Assembly: GCA_018608405.1 (NCBI GenBank)
Contig: JABAZP010000038.1
Span: 21,338-85,337, forward strand
Origin: Flavobacteriales bacterium
GTDB lineage: Bacteria > Bacteroidota > Bacteroidia > Flavobacteriales_E > Vicingaceae
Reading direction: 5' to 3'
DNA length: 64,000 nt
The notes beneath the pieces were generated by a model. It did no database searches. It saw only the letters and a program-made list of their open reading frames with translations, and was not told the origin of the DNA. This document shows, one piece after another, positions 54,050-61,500 of this stretch. The translations under genes were made by a program, and so were the position numbers. The first letter of the stretch is position 1, and the number at the start of each line of letters is the position of its first letter.

Positions 54050-55938
54050 GAATCTTAGGAACCATCTTATTTCTTGCGATGGCTTCTAATTTGTTGAGCC
54101 AAAATACGATTTCCGATACAGTTAGAATCAATTCAGTTACTGTAAATGGGCATTCAAAAACACGCAATCAACAAACGTTAGATTCTTCTATTTTAGGCAA
54201 CCCACAACATTTAAATTTAGGCGATTTATTGTCAAAAAAGTCACACTTGTTTATTAAGTCATACGGCATTGGTAGTTTAGCAACCGTCTCCTTGCGTGGC
54301 AGTGGGACTGCACACACGCAAGTAAATTGGAACGGTATTTCATTAAACTCTAGCATGAATGGGTCTAGTGATTTAGCCCTATTTCCTTTGTTTTTTATGG
54401 ACCAAGTTGGTGTGAATTATGGGTTGAATAGCTTAGCCGACGGAACAGGAGGAATTGGTGGGGCGGTTAATATTTCTACTTTACCCGAATTTGGGAAACA
54501 ACTCAATTTGTTCTCATCGTATTTACATGGAAGCTTTGGGCAGCAGCAATTAAATGTAAAAATAAAAGGAGGTGGCGAAAAATTCCAATCCATTACCAAA
54601 ATCATTTACAATCAAGCCGATAATGATTTTGAATACAGAGACTTTACCACAGAAGGTTTTCCGAATAACAAAGTGAGTAATGCTCGATTTCTTCAAAAAG
54701 GCGTCATGCAAAATTTCTTTTTCAAACTTCCAAAAAACCAATTATTTGAAGCTAGTTTGTGGTTTTTCAATTCAGTGCGAAATTTACCTCCTTTGATTAC
54801 ACTTCGAGACAATAAGGAATTGCAAGAAGATGTCGCATTAAAGAGCTTGGTTAAATATTCTAAATATTTTAAAAATAGTACACTAAAAGTAACTTCTGCT
54901 TTTCTTTCAGATGAGTTGAATTATCAAAACGAAAGAGCAGGAATTGCTACTAGTGCTTTAAACAACAGTTTTAGAACGCGATTGGATTATGAGTTTAACT
55001 TCAAGAAAATTGATGTTCATACTCAAGCTAAATATGATCATAGTAATGCGAGTGCAGATGGTTTGGTGACAGCTGTAAATCAAACCAGGGCTGAATTTTT
55101 CTTAAAAACAGAACAATTGATTACTAAGGATTTTAAAACCAGTCTTTCCCTAAGAAGTTTGCATGTGGTACAAGCCGAAAGTTATTTGTTGCCTCAAGTA
55201 AGATTGGACTACCAAGTACAAGGTTTGAATTTGCACCTATACGCCTTAGCCGGTAAAAACGTAAAATACTCCAGTCTAAATGATTTATATTATGTTCCAT
55301 CGGGCAATGTAAATTTAAAAGCTGAAGAAAGTGAAAGCGCCGAATTAGGGGCTATTTATGAAAGAGGGTTTGCAAACAATAAAGCGTTATTCACATCAAG
55401 TGCGACATTATTCTACAATAATATTGCTAACTATATTCAGTGGGAACCTACTGCTTTTGGTTTCTGGAGACCTTCCAACCTAAACAGTGTTGAAACAATG
55501 GGTTCAGAGCTGTTCATTGAGCTGAGTCAAGTAAAAGGAAAAATTAAAAAACAATTGAATGCAACGTATTCTTATACAGCTTCAAAAAATTATGAAAAGC
55601 AACACGAATTTGATGAGTCAAGTGGAAAACAGTTAATATACATACCTGAACATAAAGGAAATGTTAGCCTGAATATGGAGATTGACAACATAAGTTTTGC
55701 AATGAACTACCAATTTATCGGCATTCGCTTTATTAGTTCTGATAACGAAGAACTTCTGCCTTCATACTCACTGCTGGACGCTAGTGTTTGCAAAAACCTC
55801 AAATGGAGAGATAAAAGCATTATTTCACTTTCAGCGGGAGTTAAAAATATTTTAGATGTGGAATATCAAGCGATAGAATGGAGGCCAATGCCAAACAGAA
55901 ACTATTTCATTAAAATTTCCTATCAATTTAACAAATGA
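54046..55938 (+). CDS. btuB: TonB-dependent receptor, BtuB-like
   Basis: A 630-aa outer-membrane receptor: signal MRILGTILFLAMASNLLSQN, a short TonB-box region (VRINSVTVNGHSKTRNQQ), plug (LNLGDLLSKKSHLFIKSYGI, GSGTAHTQVNWNGISLNSSM, NYGLNSLADGTGGIGGAVNI) and barrel ending KNILDVEYQAIEWRPMPNRN and a terminal aromatic strand. It has no CarboxypepD-reg domain, like vitamin B12 receptors of this phylum. Riboswitch control and the BtuG/BtuF-like neighbours make cobalamin the expected substrate. It overlaps both neighbours by 4 nt, so translation is coupled. Confidence 0.9.
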   Translation: MRILGTILFLAMASNLLSQNTISDTVRINSVTVNGHSKTRNQQTLDSSILGNPQHLNLGDLLSKKSHLFIKSYGIGSLATVSLRGSGTAHTQVNWNGISLNSSMNGSSDLALFPLFFMDQVGVNYGLNSLADGTGGIGGAVNISTLPEFGKQLNLFSSYLHGSFGQQQLNVKIKGGGEKFQSITKIIYNQADNDFEYRDFTTEGFPNNKVSNARFLQKGVMQNFFFKLPKNQLFEASLWFFNSVRNLPPLITLRDNKELQEDVALKSLVKYSKYFKNSTLKVTSAFLSDELNYQNERAGIATSALNNSFRTRLDYEFNFKKIDVHTQAKYDHSNASADGLVTAVNQTRAEFFLKTEQLITKDFKTSLSLRSLHVVQAESYLLPQVRLDYQVQGLNLHLYALAGKNVKYSSLNDLYYVPSGNVNLKAEESESAELGAIYERGFANNKALFTSSATLFYNNIANYIQWEPTAFGFWRPSNLNSVETMGSELFIELSQVKGKIKKQLNATYSYTASKNYEKQHEFDESSGKQLIYIPEHKGNVSLNMEIDNISFAMNYQFIGIRFISSDNEELLPSYSLLDASVCKNLKWRDKSIISLSAGVKNILDVEYQAIEWRPMPNRNYFIKISYQFNK

Positions 55939-56960
55939 AACAGCTTGTCTATTTCATATTAATTCTATTTGTTTTTTCCTGTAAGTCAGATGACGAACAG
56001 CAAGATCCAATTCCGTTAAATGAGTCCACCGTCGTCATTTTGAATGAGGGGAATTACAATTTTGGTAATGCGAGTTTGACCTTATATAATGAACAGGACA
56101 AAAGTGTCAATCAAAAGATATTTCAAACAAACAACCAAGGCAGACCGATTGGAGATGTAGTCCAATCGGCCATTCAAATAGGCAATGAATTGTTTGTGGT
56201 TGTAAATAATTCGAGTAAAATAGAAATCTTAAATGTCTCTAATTTAACATCTATCACCGCTATTCAGCAGTTAAATTCTCCGCGCTATATCACCGTAGTA
56301 AATTCAACTAAAGCCTACGTAAGTGATTTATATGAAGACAAATTGTATGTTATCAATCCATCAAGTCACGAAGTAGTTAAAACCATTGAGACAAAAGGTT
56401 GGATAGAGGAAATGGCCATAACAAATGGTAAGCTTTACTTGACTCATGTCGATAGCAATCAAATTTGGATTTTAGATGTTCAAACCGACACTGTACTGCA
56501 AAAAATTAATACGCACCAACAACCTCAATATATTGAAATTGATAAAGATAAAATAGCTTGGATTTCTTGCAGTGGAGAATTAAATGGTGGTAAATCTGCA
56601 CTTTATAAGTTAGATACGTCAAGTGATTCAGTACTTTCAATTCTAGAAGGAGCATCCTCAAATTATAAAATTGGGGAGTTAGAGCTTAATTCAACAAAAG
56701 ATGAACTTCATTTTTTGGGAAATGATGGTCTATATGCGATGAATGTGAACGCTGCAGTGTTGCCGAATTCTCCTAAAATTGGACAAGGTAATCGTTTGTT
56801 TTATGGGTTTTCCATTCATCCTACTACCAACGAAATTTACATTTCAGATGCCATAGATTATCAACAAAGAGGGGTGGTGTATCGTTTCAATTACTCAGGA
56901 ACCCAATTGGATGCCTTTAAGGTTGGAATCATTCCTGGAGACATTATATTTCTAAACTAA
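55935..56960 (+). CDS. BtuG-like beta-propeller lipoprotein (DUF5074/YncE-like)
   Basis: A 341-aa predicted lipoprotein (MKQLVYFILILFVFSC, lipobox Cys at about 16, followed by an acidic SDDEQQD export-type stretch). Seven-bladed-propeller repeats are visible: STVVILNEGNYNFGNASLTL, VQSAIQIGNELFVVVNNSSK, LNSPRYITVVNSTKAYVSDL, KTIETKGWIEEMAITNGKLY and GFSIHPTTNEIYISDAIDYQ. Bacteroides BtuG, a femtomolar-affinity B12 lipoprotein that caps BtuB, has this architecture. Position between the BtuB-like and BtuF-like genes supports the same role. The acidic residues after Cys suggest surface exposure. Confidence 0.85.
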   Translation: MKQLVYFILILFVFSCKSDDEQQDPIPLNESTVVILNEGNYNFGNASLTLYNEQDKSVNQKIFQTNNQGRPIGDVVQSAIQIGNELFVVVNNSSKIEILNVSNLTSITAIQQLNSPRYITVVNSTKAYVSDLYEDKLYVINPSSHEVVKTIETKGWIEEMAITNGKLYLTHVDSNQIWILDVQTDTVLQKINTHQQPQYIEIDKDKIAWISCSGELNGGKSALYKLDTSSDSVLSILEGASSNYKIGELELNSTKDELHFLGNDGLYAMNVNAAVLPNSPKIGQGNRLFYGFSIHPTTNEIYISDAIDYQQRGVVYRFNYSGTQLDAFKVGIIPGDIIFLN

Positions 56961-57763
56961 TGGACTATTACCCTCAACGAATTGTTTGTTTAACAGAAGA
57001 AACTACAGAACTCCTTTTCCTCATAGGAGAAGAGAAGCGAATTGTTGGAATTTCCGGCTTCACAGTTCGGCCGAAGAGAGCTCGCAAGGAAAAACCGAAA
57101 GTTTCGGCATTTATAGATGCCAACATTGATGAAATTTTAGCGTTGAAACCAGATTTGGTTATAGGTTTCTCTGATATTCAAGCAGAAATTGCTCAAGAAT
57201 TAATAAAACGAGGAATTACTGTCTGGGTCAATAATCACCGCAGTGTAGTTGAAATCTTAAAAATGATAGTTCAGCTGGGAGCAATGGTTGGAAGAGCAGA
57301 AACTTGTTTAAATCTGGTCAACCATTATCAAAAAAGAATTTTAGAGATTCAAGAAATAACCTCCAAATGGAAGGTTAAACCAAAAGTTTACTTTGAAGAA
57401 TGGTATGACCCACTAATCTGTGGAATACAATGGGTGAGCGAGTTGATAGAAATAGCAGGTGGAGTGGACTTGTTTGTTGAAAATGGAAAGGAGAGTTTGG
57501 CTAAAAATCGGATTATTGAAAATCACCAAGAGGTTCTTCAAAGAGACCCAGATATTATTTTAGTTTCTTGGTGTGGTAAAAAATATAAGCCAAATCGAAT
57601 GTTTCAACGAGATGGATGGAAAGAAACAAAGGCTTTTAAAAATGATGCTTATTATGAAATTGATTCAGGAATAATTCTTCAACCGGGACCCGCTAGCATA
57701 TCCGAAGGTCTAGAGTTACTGCATAAAATATTTAAAGATTGGGTATCGAAACATGGAAAATAG
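56960..57763 (+). CDS. BtuF-like cobalamin-binding protein without signal peptide
   Basis: A 267-aa protein of the periplasmic-binding-protein fold used by BtuF/FepB (COG0614): YYPQRIVCLTEETTELLFLI, GEEKRIVGISGFTVRPKRAR, ALKPDLVIGFSDIQAEIAQE, LIKRGITVWVNNHRSVVEIL, the long bridging helix around QLGAMVGRAETCLNLVNHYQ, and DIILVSWCGKKYKPNRM. The N-terminus MDYYPQRIVCL has no signal peptide or lipobox, and no upstream start would add one because it overlaps the previous stop. It may be cytoplasmic, binding corrinoids there. No BtuC/BtuD genes are seen in this window. It overlaps the next gene by 11 nt. Confidence 0.85.
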   Translation: MDYYPQRIVCLTEETTELLFLIGEEKRIVGISGFTVRPKRARKEKPKVSAFIDANIDEILALKPDLVIGFSDIQAEIAQELIKRGITVWVNNHRSVVEILKMIVQLGAMVGRAETCLNLVNHYQKRILEIQEITSKWKVKPKVYFEEWYDPLICGIQWVSELIEIAGGVDLFVENGKESLAKNRIIENHQEVLQRDPDIILVSWCGKKYKPNRMFQRDGWKETKAFKNDAYYEIDSGIILQPGPASISEGLELLHKIFKDWVSKHGK

Positions 57764-58454
57764 AAAACCACAATTATTTTTCAATTGGAGTAGTGGGAAA
57801 GACTCATCTTTTGCACTTTACAAGTTAATTCAACAGAATGACTTCCAAATTTCAACCTTACTAACGACAGTTGGAATGGAGACAAAGCGCATTGGTATGC
57901 ATGGTTTGCGAGAAAGCTTATTGAGACGACAAGCAAAGGCCATAGGGTTTCCTCTGGAAATAATTTACCTATCTAGTTCAGCTTCACACGATACTTATAA
58001 TAAGATGATGGAGGAAGCAATGGACCAAATGAAACGAAAGGATATTTATAATGCCGCCTTTGGAGATATTTTTTTGGAAGATTTGAGAGATTATCGAGAA
58101 CGTCAGTTGGCGAAGGTTGGCATCAAAGCGCATTTCCCATTGTGGAAAAGAGATACGAAGGAGTTGATATTGGAATTCATTGAGTTGGGTTTTAAAACTA
58201 AAATTGTAGCTGCAAATGCCGCCTTGTTTAATAAGGATTTTGTTGGTCAAGATATCACTAAAGAGCTAGTTTACAACTTACCTGAAGAAGTTGATCCTTG
58301 CGGGGAAAACGGGGAATTTCATACTTTTTGTTACGATGGACCTATTTTTAAATCACCCGTAAGATTCGAGGAAGGTGAAAAGGTGAAAAAATCCTATCCA
58401 AATCCTACCATAGGTGGAAAAGAGATTGACTTCTGGTTCTGTGATTTAATCTAA
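57753..58454 (+). CDS. ATP-pyrophosphatase of the diphthine-ammonia ligase family
   Basis: A 233-aa cytoplasmic alpha-hydrolase/PP-loop ATPase: FFNWSSGKDSSFALYKLIQQ carries the SGGKDS-like PP-loop (here SSGKDS), followed by LTTVGMETKRIGMHGLRESL, AFGDIFLEDLRDYRERQLAK, IKAHFPLWKRDTKELILEFI and the CGENGEFHTFCYDGPIF signature of the family (Dph6/MJ0570 type). Bacteria have no diphthamide, so the substrate is different. Membership at the end of a cobalamin-riboswitch operon suggests a corrinoid-related amidation or nucleotide-loop step, which is inference. The next gene begins about 70 bp later. Confidence 0.88.
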   Translation: MENRKPQLFFNWSSGKDSSFALYKLIQQNDFQISTLLTTVGMETKRIGMHGLRESLLRRQAKAIGFPLEIIYLSSSASHDTYNKMMEEAMDQMKRKDIYNAAFGDIFLEDLRDYRERQLAKVGIKAHFPLWKRDTKELILEFIELGFKTKIVAANAALFNKDFVGQDITKELVYNLPEEVDPCGENGEFHTFCYDGPIFKSPVRFEEGEKVKKSYPNPTIGGKEIDFWFCDLI

Positions 58455-58525
58455 GTATTTCCCACTTACGGGACAATTAATGTATAGCTTTTACGATATT
58501 TGTTAGTTAGACTAAAACCTAAGAT

Positions 58526-61500
58526 TTGAAAGGATTTATAAAATACCTATTCGTTTTAATATTACTTGTTTCTTTTCAGCAAGTTAATGCGCAGTTCCGG
58601 TTAATAATGGAGATGGCAGTAACTGATGAAGGGAAAAAGCTGTCAGGTGCTGAAATTAAGGTATTTAAAAATGGTTCTTTGGTAGAAACTGTTTTAACCG
58701 ACGGTAAAGGCTTAGCAGACATTCCATGCGATCCAAACGCGATTTACACCATTGAAGTTGGTGGTAACAAGGGAATGATCAAGAAAAAAATAGAAATGAA
58801 CACAAATGGTGTTGCTCCCGAGGCAGCAAAAGGTGATTTATTTTTTCCCGCTACTGTTGAACTTTTTGAAAAGATAGAGGGGATGGATGTCTCAATCTTA
58901 GATAAGCCAATAGGAAAGATAAAATTTAACGAAGAGTATGGTTTTGAAAGTGACGCAGATTATACCAAATCAGTTCAAAGGCAATTGGCTGATTTAGAAA
59001 AAGACTTTATAGCCAAAAAAGAAGCAGATCAAGCAAAAAAAGCTGCTGCCATGAAGCAGTATGAAGAGGCAATAAAAATAGCCGATAAAGCTTTTTCTTC
59101 AGAAGAATGGGAGAAGGCAGCTGAGCAGTATCGAATTGCTGAAAAGGTAAATCCTGACCTCTTAGAAACTTATCCTAGTTTTCAATTGGCTGAGTTAAAA
59201 ACCAAGTTGATTAAGATTGAGGCAGATAACAAAAGGTACAACGAAGCGATTGGTAAGGCTGATGCGGCAGTGGCCTCAAAGAACTTCGAAATTGCCATTG
59301 CAGAGTATAAAAGAGCATCTGGTTACAAACCCAATGAAGAATACCCTCAAACTAAGATTAAAGAAGTTCAAGAGCAGTTAGCCAACTTTGCTAAAGTTGA
59401 ACAATCTTACCTTGCGGCGATAGAGAAAGGAGATAATGCTTTAAAAATAAATGACCTATCTACAGCAAAAACTGCGTTTGAAGAAGCTACTGGTCTAAAG
59501 CCCGAAGAAACATACCCTCAGAATAAATTAGCTCAGATCAATGACATCTTATCAAAGCAAGAGGCGAAAAAGGCGGAGTATGACAATGCCATAAAAGAGG
59601 CAGATGAAGCATTAGCGGCTAAAAATTACGAAAAGGCAAAGGCAAGCTACCAAAAAGCATCGAGCGTTAATCCAATAGAACGGTATCCAAAAGATCAAAT
59701 AGGGAAAGTTGAAGCGTTAATAGCCGGAGCTGCTAAGCTCAATCAGGAATATTTAGCTGCCGTTGAGAAAGGTGATAATGCATTGACGACTAAAAATTAC
59801 CAAGAGGCAAAAACAGCCTTTGAACAAGCAGGTAAATTGAAACCTGAAGAAGTGTACCCTAAAAATAAAATCAAGGAAATAGAGGATTTAATTGCGAAGA
59901 ATGAAGCTGCTGAAAAGCAATACCAGGATAAAATAGCTGAGGCGGACAAGGCCCTTTCTGATGAAGACTACACTACTGCAAAAAACAGTTATGCAGAAGC
60001 TAAAAAGTTGAAACCAACTGAAACATATCCACAAGAAAAACTAACGGAAATTGAAGGAATATTAGCAAAACTCGCAAAAGCAGAGGAGAGTTATAAGGGT
60101 GCTATTGCCAAAGGTGATGCTGCTATTGGTGCTGAAGATTTTGAGGGTGCTAAAGTCGCTTTTAACGAGGCGCTGTCGATAAAGGCAGACGAACAATATC
60201 CAAAGGATAAATTAGCTGAAATAGAAACTATTGTTTTAAAGAATCAGAAGTCTGAGGAAGAATACAAATCAGCTGTTCAAAATGGAGATGATGCTTTATC
60301 TGATAAAAATTACGAAAAGGCAAAGGAGTTCTATAATGCGGCAAGTGGAATTAAACCACAAGAAGCCTATCCAAAAGATAAGTTAGCAGAAATTGAAAAA
60401 ACATTGGCTGCAGTTGCTGAAAAAGAAAAAGCATACAATGAAGCGATCGCTGAAGGAGACCAAGCAATGACTTCAGAAGAGCTAGAAAAGGCAAAAGTAA
60501 GTTACACGAAAGCGAGTAGCTTGAAGCCTGACGTGGAATACCCTAAAGAACAACTAACTAAAATTGAAGCTCAGTTAGCCGCTAATAAAGAATTAGAAAC
60601 CAACTATAAAGCAGCGATAACCGAAGGAGACAATGCCTTTTCCTCAAAAGAATATGAAAAAGCAAAATCTGCTTACAAAAAAGCCATTGAGTTAAAAAGT
60701 CAGGAAGAGTATCCAGCTTCGAAAATAACAGAGATAGATGGGATTTTAGCCGAGCTGAAAGGGAAAGAAGAAAGCTACCAGGCAGCTATTAAAAAAGGAG
60801 ATGACGCTCTAAAAAATGAAGACTACGAAGTAGCAAAGACAGCGTTTGAAGAAGCATTAACCTTAAAGGACGATGAATATCCCAAAGGAAAAATTACTGA
60901 GATAGAAGCTAAGGTAAAAGCTTTAGCGGCAGAGAAGGCGGCCAATGAAAAACTAGAAGCAGATTACCAAGCAGCAATAAGCAAGGCAGACCAACAAAAT
61001 GCCGAAGGTAAGTTTGACGAGGCAATCACCTCATACACACAAGTAAGTGAGTTAAAACCAGACGAGGCCTATCCAAAAGAACAAATTGAAGCGGCAAAAA
61101 CGGCAAAAGCAAATGCAGAGAAGGCGGCGGAGTTAGCAGAAATTCAAAAGCAGTACGACGAAAAAATTGCTGTTGCTGACAAAGCCTTTGAGTCAGGGAA
61201 TCTAGAAGATGCTCGATCAAATTATCAAGCCGCAGCTTCTCTAAAAACGGAAGAGAGTTATCCAAAAGAAAAGATAGCAAGCATTAACGCAACACTTTCT
61301 GATGCCGCTGAAGCAGATCAACAGTATAAAGATGCTATTGGTGCAGCTGACAAGTTAATAGTGGAAGAGAAATGGGAAGAGGCCAAAGTAAAATATTCAG
61401 AAGCTTCGGCAATTAAGCCAGATCAAGAATTTCCTAAAGAGAAAATTAATGAAATTGACGAGCGTTTAGCAGAGCTTGCCGCAAAACAGGAAGAAATTCG

